Positions 49,158-56,722 of a stretch of 64,000 nucleotides of DNA are shown one piece after another (position 1 is the first letter of the stretch; every line of letters begins with the position of its first letter). Both the position numbers and the translations under genes were made by a program. The notes beneath the pieces are model-generated. The model saw only the letters and a program-made list of their open reading frames with translations. It had not been told where the DNA came from and ran no database searches. Source of the DNA: a virus; the IMG/VR virus record IMGVR_UViG_3300034170_000023, positions 19,208 to 83,207 of that record. The stretch is one strand, 5' to 3'.

Positions 49158-49943
49158 TTATCGTGGTGACGGGCCTTCAGCTTCAAAGATTTCTACAAAG
49201 ATGCGAGTAAGACCCGACCTTACAATATCTGCTGGTGTGAATTCAACTACACCACAATTTGGGATTTTATGTTTCTTAACCAAATCACACAGATATTGAA
49301 TGCCAGACAAACCCGGAATGTCACGTTGCTTATCGTCCCCACAGAATGCAGCCTGACTTCCTGTTGCTAGCCGAGTAACAAGACTTCTTACTTCATCTGG
49401 TGTGCAGTTCTGCGATTCATCAATGATGACATAAGTTTTGAAATCAAAGTTCATGCCCCTTACTGCTTCCATTGGCTGGATTAAAATATTCTTACCAAAG
49501 TCAGCTTCATACTTTGCAGCGCCAATTGTATCTTTAATAGTGTTTAGGATCGGCAAAAGGTATGGTTCCAACTTGGCACGAATATCTCCGGGCCAAAAGC
49601 CTGATGATTTACCCATGCCAACTAATGGTCGCATCACTACAATCTGATCAATCTCACCTTTAAGGTATTTATTAGCTGCAACACTAGCTGCACACCATGA
49701 CTTACCACTGCCTGCACTTCCACGCCCCACTGTAATTGCTGAGAATTGCAAGCTATCAAGGTACAGTTTCTGGTTCTCTGTCTTAGCAATGATAGGTTTT
49801 ACTCGTACTTCCTTTTCTTCACGGAACTTTTCAGCAACACTCTCAGGTTTACCACCCTGCCGTGTCCGTCGAGTTTTCTTACGAGGCTGCTCTACTTCAA
49901 TACCATCAATGATTTCAATGAAATGCTTGTTGTGACTTCCCAT
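49158..49943 (-). CDS. phoH: PhoH-family ATPase
   Basis: 261 residues from MGSHNKHFIEIIDG. Walker A is GSAGSGKSWCAA, Walker B is VIIDESQNCTPDEV, and AFCGDDKQRDIPG fits the sensor I region. The basic N-terminus (QPRKKTRRTRQGGK) may bind RNA. PhoH proteins are frequent phage auxiliary genes linked to phosphate stress and RNA processing; the exact role is not established. Confidence 0.88.
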   Translation of the reverse strand: MGSHNKHFIEIIDGIEVEQPRKKTRRTRQGGKPESVAEKFREEKEVRVKPIIAKTENQKLYLDSLQFSAITVGRGSAGSGKSWCAASVAANKYLKGEIDQIVVMRPLVGMGKSSGFWPGDIRAKLEPYLLPILNTIKDTIGAAKYEADFGKNILIQPMEAVRGMNFDFKTYVIIDESQNCTPDEVRSLVTRLATGSQAAFCGDDKQRDIPGLSGIQYLCDLVKKHKIPNCGVVEFTPADIVRSGLTRIFVEIFEAEGPSPR

Positions 49944-49978
49944 TATCAATATCCTTACGTTTAGTTTAGAAAACTCTC

Positions 49979-51505
49979 TTATGAGAGCCGAGCACGGATT
50001 GTATCAAGTGTTACACGATTCAACAATACACCATTTTCAAAGATAGTTTTAAGTTCTCCTTCTGTTTCTAACTGTTCGCTAACTTGGTCAATAAGAATAA
50101 ACTTACCATTGGCATCCTTTTCTACTTTCAACAAACCTTTTGCAGACTTCTTTTTACTGTCAGTCTTTGGATCTTTAAAGATATTCACAGGATTACCATT
50201 GACAACTGAGTAGGTAGCCTTTACAGCAAAACCAAAAGTGTCTCGTGTATTGCACTGATAGGTATAGCTACCAACTCCAAACACTACGTTACCACTTGCA
50301 AAACCTTTCTTCTCCAGTCGAGTCAGAATCTCAAGAGCACGTTTGGTTGTAATACTATCCCCATAGATCAAGCCAATATGAGAGTCAAGTAGTTTATAGC
50401 CTTTGTCTGTGATTGTACCACCGAAGGTTTCCCACAACACCTCAATTGCACCTTTGTATTCAGCACTGCCTACTTCAGCTTCTTCGTCACCACAAACAAC
50501 TTTTACAGGATCACCAGAGTCAGGGCGGATAACAAGCTTGCCCGGAGCTACATTTGAAGCTTCACGATTAACAATAACTTCTTTCAATGAAGGTAGAATA
50601 TCTGTAAGTACGCTCCAGAAGTCAAAGGAGTCTGCAACATAACTCACAATCCCTTTTGGGTACTTCTGGGTGATAAGATTGTTCATGAAAATACGTTCAG
50701 CATCTAGTCGAGTATTATGGTCATGATTCAAACCCTGCTCAATACTCAAGATATTATTTGTAGCTACAGCATGTTCTGTTGCTGGTACGCTAATTGCAAT
50801 CAAACCAGTTGCATCATAATAGTCTTCAGCATAATCCATTGCTGGAAGAGTGTCTGTGCCAATAAAACTTGTAAGGTGAGCGAAGCCCGAACGAGCTGCA
50901 TCTTCTGGACCACTCATTCCACGCTCTGAGAAGTCATGACACTGAATGCTAACTGTAAAATCATCTGTACCTGTCAGAGCAGCAAAGTGTTGACAAATCT
51001 TCTTGTATTCACGAGCAATCGTAGCGTTTGTTGCTGTCTTCCAAGTAAGGTTACTGATTACCGTTTCAAGGTAATTAACTAGCCAGAATGCAGAGGGAAG
51101 TGTGTTAGTAATGGTGATTACAGGAACACCCATAGGTACTAGTGAGCCTTCTGGAAGAGCCTTGAACACTAGTGGCAGGTAACCAATATCGTGTAGGTCT
51201 GATAGCTGTTGTGTGGCTGCAACTTCCCCACCGAGATAACCAGCCATACGTGTAGCATATTTACCAATCACTTTCTCTTTAGGTTTTGAGAAGAAGCTGT
51301 CATCCCAAAGCTCTTTAATTTCCTGTACTGCACCTTGAGCACCAACAAACACAAGATTACCATCATAGTATTCTGTAGCATTCCGTGCATAGATCTTATC
51401 AGACCGTGGTGTCAGGTTTGAATAAACCTTTGTTGTTCCGTTGGCATACATACTGCCGTGAGCTACTTTATACCCGTCTGTCACTGTGGCTGCATTCAAT
51501 TTCAT
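49979..51505 (-). CDS. Nicotinamide phosphoribosyltransferase-type enzyme (NAMPT/Namat)
   Basis: 508 residues, the normal NAMPT length (about 490-510). Landmarks include SQSC-type substrate region SGPEDAARSGFAHLTSF, VPATEHAVATNN and the phosphate-binding RPDSGDPVKVV. Canonical NAMPT joins nicotinamide with PRPP to NMN. In the phage NARP1 pathway a homologue joins nicotinamide with ADP-ribose-pyrophosphate to give NAD+ directly. The gene directly upstream encodes a PRPP-synthetase-fold enzyme, 28 bases away, so NARP1 is the best inference. Confidence 0.9.
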   Translation of the reverse strand: MKLNAATVTDGYKVAHGSMYANGTTKVYSNLTPRSDKIYARNATEYYDGNLVFVGAQGAVQEIKELWDDSFFSKPKEKVIGKYATRMAGYLGGEVAATQQLSDLHDIGYLPLVFKALPEGSLVPMGVPVITITNTLPSAFWLVNYLETVISNLTWKTATNATIAREYKKICQHFAALTGTDDFTVSIQCHDFSERGMSGPEDAARSGFAHLTSFIGTDTLPAMDYAEDYYDATGLIAISVPATEHAVATNNILSIEQGLNHDHNTRLDAERIFMNNLITQKYPKGIVSYVADSFDFWSVLTDILPSLKEVIVNREASNVAPGKLVIRPDSGDPVKVVCGDEEAEVGSAEYKGAIEVLWETFGGTITDKGYKLLDSHIGLIYGDSITTKRALEILTRLEKKGFASGNVVFGVGSYTYQCNTRDTFGFAVKATYSVVNGNPVNIFKDPKTDSKKKSAKGLLKVEKDANGKFILIDQVSEQLETEGELKTIFENGVLLNRVTLDTIRARLS

Positions 51506-51533
51506 GTGTTTCTTCTCCTTAATTAAGATTTAT

Positions 51534-52343
51534 TTACAGAGTAATCCAAGTGATCTTATCATCTTTCAATTCTTCAGGTACATCACCGTGGAATGAGTTT
51601 GTAGTGTAGATGTGATCATATGCTTCTGTCAACTGTTTTGTTCCTTTACTGAAAATACCGTGCGTTACGAATAGCTCAAGTTTGTTAGCACCTTGTAGAC
51701 ATTTAGCAAGCTCTGTGAACGTCTTACCACCTTCAATAATATCATCTATCACCAGAAGATTCAGTCCTGTCACATCAGCATCCACTTTAACACTAACAAT
51801 CTGCCCTGTCTTCACATCCCGTACTTTATTTGCAGTGATAACACCTAAAGCATTCTTTTCTTTAGCCCACTTATGAGCTTTCTTATAAGCACCAGCATCA
51901 GGGGCAACAATATAGTACGATTCAAGGTTCTTATTCTTTAGGATATTGTAGCTTTCAAGCACTTGACAGTTATTAATCAAGGCTGATGTCACATCACTAT
52001 GAGGGTCTGCAATCTTAACTTTACTGAAACCACAAGAGTTAATCAACTTAGTCATTACAGAGATACTAAGACTTTCACCTTCGTTACACACGCGATCTTG
52101 ACGAGCATAGGGAATATACTTTAAGTCAAGGACTTTCTTAGCTGATGTGTACTTCCTGTCAATTGCATCACTGACCAATAATAGTGACATAACATCATCG
52201 CTATTCTTCAAGTGTGCAATCACTTCTACAGATTCTACTTTGTCAGCATTAGGATGATATTGGATCTCAACACTAACTTCTCCTGCTGGAAATGTGAACT
52301 GTTTGATACTTTGTGTAATATTTCCAACCTTAATTTTAATCAT
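51534..52343 (-). CDS. PRPP-synthetase-family enzyme, likely ADP-ribose pyrophosphokinase (Adps)
   Basis: 269 residues, shorter than the roughly 310 of bacterial Prs. Motifs: YARQDRVCNEGESL (ATP-binding region), IADPHSD (catalytic HD region) and the PRPP loop VIDDIIEGGKTF. As in NARP1 it may pyrophosphorylate ADP-ribose instead of ribose 5-phosphate. Paired with the NAMPT gene downstream it would rebuild NAD+ from ADP-ribose and nicotinamide, defeating NADase-type defences. Substrate is inferred from the gene pair. Confidence 0.85.
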   Translation of the reverse strand: MIKIKVGNITQSIKQFTFPAGEVSVEIQYHPNADKVESVEVIAHLKNSDDVMSLLLVSDAIDRKYTSAKKVLDLKYIPYARQDRVCNEGESLSISVMTKLINSCGFSKVKIADPHSDVTSALINNCQVLESYNILKNKNLESYYIVAPDAGAYKKAHKWAKEKNALGVITANKVRDVKTGQIVSVKVDADVTGLNLLVIDDIIEGGKTFTELAKCLQGANKLELFVTHGIFSKGTKQLTEAYDHIYTTNSFHGDVPEELKDDKITWITL

Positions 52344-52480
52344 TTAACACTCTCCACCACTTTATCACAACCACTCCCCATCAATCTAGCAGTAACGCCA
52401 TCTAGAATATCAGGAGTACCAGCACACAATACAATCCACAGTGTGATGAAACCAAAGAACCACTTATCATTATTGCTCAT
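52340..52480 (-). CDS. Small membrane protein
   Basis: 46 residues, one hydrophobic helix (WFFGFITLWIVLCAG), start behind GGGGAG. Stop overlaps the Prs start. Unknown. Confidence 0.55.
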   Translation of the reverse strand: MSNNDKWFFGFITLWIVLCAGTPDILDGVTARLMGSGCDKVVESVK

Positions 52481-52683
52481 TTAATCTCCCCTTCCAAAGT
52501 AACATACATAGACTCAGCACTAATAATCTTAATACTAGAGCTATTCTTATTAATAACACTTTGTAGTTGTTGTTTAGCTTCTCGTGTGGCTTGGTCACGT
52601 AAGTTAAGGAATGTTGCATCTGCTCCCCAATTACCAACAGTGACTTCTACAACGAGTTTTACTCGTACTGTTGCTGATACCAT
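52477..52683 (-). CDS. Small alpha/beta protein
   Basis: 68 residues (MVSATVRVKLVVEVTVGNWG), beta-helix-beta. Unknown. Confidence 0.58.
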   Translation of the reverse strand: MVSATVRVKLVVEVTVGNWGADATFLNLRDQATREAKQQLQSVINKNSSSIKIISAESMYVTLEGEIK

Positions 52684-52832
52684 TACTTCATCTCCTCAAT
52701 TATATTAATTATCTTATCAACAATCTCTTCTACAGAGAACTCACCCTTATCTTCTAGGTCTTCACTCACTTTGTCAACCTATTTCTTGTATTCTGTTAGG
52801 ATGCGTTCACGCTCTTGTTGGGTGAATGTCAC
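52683..52832 (-). pseudogene. Short ORF interrupted by an in-frame amber codon
   Basis: GTG 52832 overlaps the previous stop. The frame reads MTFTQQERERILTEYKK, TAG (52781-52779), then VDKVSEDLEDKGEFSVEEIV to TAA 52683. Without TAG it would be a 49-residue acidic helix. A GTG three codons after TAG could restart translation. Second such case in the window. Confidence 0.5.
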
Positions 52833-53029
52833 TTACTAGCTCCACATAGGTCAATGTGATCCTTGTCTTTGTTTGCTAGCCAGAATTCCACAAGGTACTC
52901 TAAGCTCTCTATGACACTCGGAATTAAGTTGTCTTTTGTTATTGAACAACCACCATGGCTCTGTGGCCTAATGTGTGGATTAAGTATTTCTTGACAATCA
53001 TCATATATCTCTTCGTAAAAGTTATGCAT
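52829..53029 (-). CDS. Small hypothetical protein
   Basis: 66 residues (MHNFYEEIYDDCQEILN), His/Cys near residue 30. Behind GAGGAGGG. Unknown. Confidence 0.58.
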   Translation of the reverse strand: MHNFYEEIYDDCQEILNPHIRPQSHGGCSITKDNLIPSVIESLEYLVEFWLANKDKDHIDLCGASK

Positions 53030-53102
53030 ACTCCCTCCTCTAAGTTAATCTAGCACACACTACCACTCAGCTACCTTATACATCAATCAAAACACACTTT
53101 AT

Positions 53103-53133
53103 ATGCATGAATTAGCACCCTCTGAGGCGTTTA
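53103..53133 (-). repeat. Copy 3 of the AAACGCCT...GGGTG motif
   Basis: On the - strand AAACGCCTCAGAGGGTG then GCTAATTCATGCAT, matching copy 1 including the GCTAA/TGCAT flank with a few changes. It lies in the 148-base gene-free segment 53030-53177. Confidence 0.6.
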
Positions 53134-53177
53134 AACTGAAAAGGTAGGCTACCCTACTGGGTTGGTGTTGTCGAGAG

Positions 53178-53480
53178 TTATTTACCCTCAAACTCAGCCT
53201 TTAGGCGACGATACATTTCTTTCTTGTCATCTTCCTTAAGCTTAGCTTCGTGATATTCTTTCTGCAACCTTTCTTGGTATTCACCCTCAGTCTCTTCACG
53301 TTCATACTCAAAGCACATACGGAATTCATCGTCGTCATAGCCATCTACCCAGATTCTAGCTACCGAATCTCCCGGAGCGGTCTTACGGATTTCTTGCAGA
53401 TACTCAATGACATCATCAAGGGTTTGTTTCTTCCAAGAGAATGTGATATCTATGGATTCGTCTTCTATGATCTTTTTCAT
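53178..53480 (-). CDS. Acidic charged protein
   Basis: 100 residues. Asp/Glu-rich, helical C-terminus (YQERLQKEYHEAKLKED). First half has DVIEYLQEIRKTAPGDSV. Unknown. Confidence 0.6.
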   Translation of the reverse strand: MKKIIEDESIDITFSWKKQTLDDVIEYLQEIRKTAPGDSVARIWVDGYDDDEFRMCFEYEREETEGEYQERLQKEYHEAKLKEDDKKEMYRRLKAEFEGK

Positions 53481-53662
53481 TGGTACATTTTCTTTACAAG
53501 AATAGCTTTATGAATGGCATTGTTATAATTCAGCATGCACTTGATATCATGAACATCATTCTCTGCACCAAAGTGGTACTCTAGGAATGCGTCATTAGCC
53601 TCCTCAAAGGCTAGGTACTCAGATAGTGGAATGGTGATTGTGGGTTCGTCTTTAGTATTCAT
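53477..53662 (-). CDS. Small acidic protein, first gene of the leftward block
   Basis: 61 residues from MNTKDEPTITIPLSEYL, behind AAGGAG. ITIPLSEYLAFEEA is a pattern seen in small phage proteins. Stop overlaps the next start. Confidence 0.6.
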   Translation of the reverse strand: MNTKDEPTITIPLSEYLAFEEANDAFLEYHFGAENDVHDIKCMLNYNNAIHKAILVKKMYQ

Positions 53663-53897
53663 TTTGTTTCTCCTTATTAATTTGATGGGTAGAGGATAGC
53701 ACCTGTGTAGGTGGGAAAGCAATAGGAGATGTGTAAAGATTTCTTTGGGGTTGGTGGTTGACAGAGAGATATGTTCAGGTCATAATCCGTTGGTTGGAAA
53801 TGGAGCTAAATAGCTGCAGAGGAGAATCACCCACACAATTTGAAAAAGTGGGTATCAAAACAATCTGCACACCGTAGCCTGTGGTTATGTCATCTTG

Positions 53898-53915
53898 TTC
53901 CTTATATATAAGGAA
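53898..53915. promoter_or_regulatory. Perfect 18-bp palindrome
   Basis: TTCCTTATATATAAGGAA, symmetric over all 18 bases, between the two rightward promoters. A likely operator for a dimeric regulator. Confidence 0.65.
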
Positions 53916-53961
53916 ACTACAGCAAGTGATAAAGGTATTAGTATATAAGATTGATTGGGTA

Positions 53962-53995
53962 TTGACATTAGCACCAATTTAGGATAGAATTGGTG
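53962..53995 (+). promoter_or_regulatory. Promoter overlapped by an 8-bp dyad operator
   Basis: TTGACA (53962-53967), 17-bp spacer, TAGAAT (53985-53990). Arms CACCAATT (53972-53979) and AATTGGTG (53988-53995) flank the -10. Binding here would block the gene at 54018, which suits autoregulation. Confidence 0.7.
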
Positions 53996-54017
53996 TACAC
54001 ATAGAGGAGAAACAGCT

Positions 54018-54749
54018 TTGATTATTGAAGATGGTGAACGGACTTTCTGGGTAGATACTGATACTGGAGAGATTGAGGCTGAGCAAGTAAACTTTGTAAC
54101 CACTAATAAAAAGAGAAAGAAAGAAGATAAATACTATTCTGATTCCCTACTCAGCACTACAACAGCCCGTAGTAAAGATGATATTGAGGCTTTCATTAAG
54201 GCAACTATAGACAAGCGTAAACTAATCACACTAAACAATGCACGTCTGTACCATGATGTAAACTGTGGTGAAGTGATGAGGAACGGAACAAAGAATAACT
54301 TTACAGTGCCAGCATACAATATAATGGAAAAGCTAATTAATGCCTTAACACTAAACAACTGTATTATTTGTACACCAGAAGATTTAGGTGTAATCTTGGA
54401 TTGTGATCCAAAGCATAATAAACGTACATTAGAATCTTGTAAGTCTTTGGTTAGGTATCAAGGTACTAGAGACATGCAACGTGGTTTTGTTAAGTTGTTT
54501 ATCAACCCTGCATTCGGTTGGAAGGGTGATTGTTCTATAGCTTACCGAAATCAACAGCGTGCAACAGGTGATTGGTATAGTGGTTTGAATACAGATTTAA
54601 AAGAGTTTGATGTAGGTGCATCTGGAGATATGAAGTTCAGCCCGACATTAGATAAATGGTTACTTGAATTGACAAGCAGAGCTAAACCCTTCAGCGAAGA
54701 TGCAGACTTATTTCGTGCATCATTTTTTAGTATTAAAGGTATGATTTAA
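54018..54749 (+). CDS. Winged-helix protein, RepL/replication-initiator-like
   Basis: 243 residues, TTG start behind GGAG. Residues about 110-145 (CTPEDLGVILDCDPKHNKRT) look like a helix-turn-helix, followed by a wing and FINPAFGWKGDCSIAYRNQQ. An INPxxxWKGD block after a winged helix is reminiscent of plasmid RepL-type initiators. The dyad over its own promoter fits an autoregulated DNA-binding protein. Initiator or transcription regulator cannot be separated by eye. Confidence 0.55.
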   Translation: MIIEDGERTFWVDTDTGEIEAEQVNFVTTNKKRKKEDKYYSDSLLSTTTARSKDDIEAFIKATIDKRKLITLNNARLYHDVNCGEVMRNGTKNNFTVPAYNIMEKLINALTLNNCIICTPEDLGVILDCDPKHNKRTLESCKSLVRYQGTRDMQRGFVKLFINPAFGWKGDCSIAYRNQQRATGDWYSGLNTDLKEFDVGASGDMKFSPTLDKWLLELTSRAKPFSEDADLFRASFFSIKGMI

Positions 54750-55732
54750 TGAAGTATGAGGGATCTATCACAGAGTTAAGACATGATAATGAGCTATCAG
54801 ATAAAGGTCAGTATAAATATGTTGGGAGTTTCCAAGAGAAAGGCGTAGTTAGGATATTCATCTTTCTTTGTACTGTTTGCGAGAAAGATAAAGAGTTGTT
54901 TGGAGATGGCCTATTCTGGACAAGAAAGCAAGACTTTAAGAATAATCAACTCTTTTGTGGTTGTGCTAAAAAGGTGACTTGGACACTAGAGCAGTCAGAA
55001 ACTAAGTCAATAAGGGCCGCGTCAGAAGCTGGTAATACATTTGAAGGTATAATAGAGCCATATATTGGTGGCTCAAGTAGGTGTAACCTCTCTTGTGCTG
55101 TATGTAACCATAAATGGACATCTAAGCTATCTAACTTATGGGCCCTTAAGAGGGGTTGTCCAAGTTGTAGGACTATAAAATTTTTAACTGCTGCTAAATT
55201 TGCAAATTTAAAACCGGATTCAATTATCACTAAGTCTTTTATGGAAACAGGAGCCTACCACCCACACACCATATTTACAAAGATTGACAGGAAGGCTAAA
55301 AATTCTAAAACTAATTATTGGAGTGTGTATTGTCCAATATGTGAAGAGACGTCTGAGTGTCAGCAAGGTCACTTACTAAAAGGCAGCATTTCGTGTGGGT
55401 GCTCTATGCACAACCAAATGGAGTCTTATATTAATCTAGTGAAAGATGGAGATGAAGTCGTAGCTATAAAATTTGGCATATCAAAAGATTCCCATAAGAG
55501 ACTAGTATCTCACAACTATAATACAACGTATAATGTTGAAATGCTGAGTATTTTTAAATATGATAAAAGCATAGATTGTAAAGCAGCAGAGCGGGAGTGT
55601 CTAGATACACTAGCGTGCGGTATAATTGAAAAAGAAATGTTTCATGGCGGCTGGACCGAAACAACATACCCATACAATATAGATGTTGTGTCACGTATAT
55701 TTAAGAAGTTTGGAGGTGTGCGTATATTTTAG
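54749..55732 (+). CDS. Zinc-ribbon plus GIY-YIG-like endonuclease
   Basis: 327 residues, start overlapping the previous stop (TAATG). Several CxxC pairs (CTVCEKD, FCGCAKK, CAVCNHKW, CPSCRTIK, CPICEET, CGCSM) form repeated zinc ribbons over residues 40-225. Residues about 235-310 resemble a GIY-YIG/T5orf172-type nuclease (VAIKFGISKDSHKRLVSH, AAERECLDTL, GGWTETTY). Homing endonuclease or phage-exclusion nuclease; probably mobile. Confidence 0.65.
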   Translation: MKYEGSITELRHDNELSDKGQYKYVGSFQEKGVVRIFIFLCTVCEKDKELFGDGLFWTRKQDFKNNQLFCGCAKKVTWTLEQSETKSIRAASEAGNTFEGIIEPYIGGSSRCNLSCAVCNHKWTSKLSNLWALKRGCPSCRTIKFLTAAKFANLKPDSIITKSFMETGAYHPHTIFTKIDRKAKNSKTNYWSVYCPICEETSECQQGHLLKGSISCGCSMHNQMESYINLVKDGDEVVAIKFGISKDSHKRLVSHNYNTTYNVEMLSIFKYDKSIDCKAAERECLDTLACGIIEKEMFHGGWTETTYPYNIDVVSRIFKKFGGVRIF

Positions 55733-55752
55733 ATATTTATTTTACACTATGC

Positions 55753-55780
55753 TTGACATTCACACAGTAAGTTTGATAGA
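55753..55780 (+). promoter_or_regulatory. Promoter before the small zinc-finger gene
   Basis: TTGACA, 16-bp spacer, GATAGA. The -10 match is modest. Confidence 0.5.
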
Positions 55781-55816
55781 GTCCTCCTATTGAAACCAAC
55801 TAAGGAGTCCACAATA

Positions 55817-55993
55817 ATGGGCGAAGTAAACTTTTGTTCAGAATGTGGACGAATTAACAACTACTGTGTATGTCATATTGAAGTAGAATACTTAGAAGAA
55901 AGCACTGAAGTATTCCGTGGAGAATATGCTTTTGAGGGCCTAACAGACCCAGATACAAGTATGTTTAAAACTATTTTACCTAAATATGAATAA
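55817..55993 (+). CDS. Small zinc-binding acidic protein
   Basis: 58 residues from MGEVNFCSECGRINNYC, behind AAGGAG. CSEC and CVCH form a treble-clef-like zinc site; the tail is acidic. Unknown. Confidence 0.65.
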   Translation: MGEVNFCSECGRINNYCVCHIEVEYLEESTEVFRGEYAFEGLTDPDTSMFKTILPKYE

Positions 55994-55997
55994 ATAG

Positions 55998-56026
55998 TTG
56001 ACAAATTAATATAAGTATGCCAGTAT
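55998..56026 (+). promoter_or_regulatory. Promoter of the structured non-coding region
   Basis: TTGACA, 17-bp spacer, CAGTAT. An 11-bp hairpin begins directly after the -10, so the RNA would start in a stable stem. Confidence 0.68.
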
Positions 56027-56700
56027 TAGGTATATCTAGTTGAAAGGCTGGATATACCTAATCAATCGAAGTACACATGTACCCCGGCAGATAGTGTATG
56101 GCTTCATTGCACGTAGGGTGAGACGTTGGTTACTGGCAATTGAATGCTTTACAGGTCACTTATTAATAAATTAAAACTCACTCTGGTTAATCTTAAGTGA
56201 GTTAATGTTTATTGTAGTGAGTTTTAAAGTGACACGGATACTACGTTCATACGCGGCGTAGTACGTTGACAAGTAGGCTCAGTCAATTCAACTTGGATGC
56301 TAGATTAACAAGGGTGGACTACGAGAGCCATACAAATCTAGTAGCGTCTACGAAAAGACAGGGTGTAAAATAGAAGTGTACCTTGGGCTAAATGCTCAGC
56401 ACTCCTAACAACAAAGCTCCTATAAACTCCCTCTCCTTATAAAGCTTTGTTCTCCTCGCAGGCTTATGACAACTGCTGCTTTCCTCCTTCTCAGTAGTTG
56501 TCTCCTTAAATAGTCCTGCATTAAAGACCCTTTATTTCCTCTCCTTAGTAGAGTGGTCTTTGGCATCTTATACGTGTTTACTCTCCTATCACGTATAAGA
56601 TGTATTTCTTAAGAATCTTCCTTCTGTTGAATATTGTACGGAATTTGGTATTTAGCCAATATAGTCCTACGAGGATTCTTAAGAAATGCATTTAATTTAA
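56026..56700 (+). ncRNA. Long structured RNA or leader with CUCUCCUU loop hairpins
   Basis: No credible ORF for about 700 bases. In order: TTAGGTATATC / GATATACCTAA (56026-56061); GTCACTT / AAGTGAC and AAAACTCACT / AGTGAGTTTT long-range helices with a competing AACTCACT / AGTGAGTT hairpin (56155-56233); TACTACG / CGTAGTA (near 56239); CTAGATT / AATCTAG (near 56300-56341); GTCT / AGAC; then five hairpins: AACAAAGCT stem (56410-56451), GACAACTGCTG stem (56468-56502), AAAGACC stem (56523-56561), CATCTTATACGTG 13-bp stem (56564-56602) and TTTCTTAAGAATC 13-bp stem (56605-56686). Loops and linkers repeat CTCTCCTT. Either an independent RNA or the 5' leader of the fibre operon. Confidence 0.65.
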
Positions 56701-56722
56701 AATAACAATGTTTGAGGTAATT

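Larger units (their letters stand above)
53663..54017. promoter_or_regulatory. Divergent regulatory hub
   Basis: 355 gene-free bases between leftward and rightward transcripts. Rightward promoters: TTGACA-17-CATAAT (53758-53786) and TTGACA-17-TAGAAT (53962-53990). A likely leftward promoter is TTGCTT with CTATCC near 53690-53735. A CCCAC / GTGGG hairpin near 53829-53852 and two palindromes (below) lie between them. Confidence 0.7.

Noticed and set aside
24009-52832. TAG stop codon reassignment
   Set aside because: Several clear genes end with TAG (for example the fibre gene at 1551-1553 and the SF2 gene at 25457-25459). Two interrupted small ORFs do not show a changed code.
53795-53880. 25-residue ORF after the promoter at 53758
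   Set aside because: It has no ribosome site and a composition unlike its neighbours. The segment is better seen as leader or operator DNA.
56400-56700. CRISPR-like array
   Set aside because: The hairpins differ in stem sequence and spacing. Only the loop motif repeats, so this is not a repeat-spacer array.
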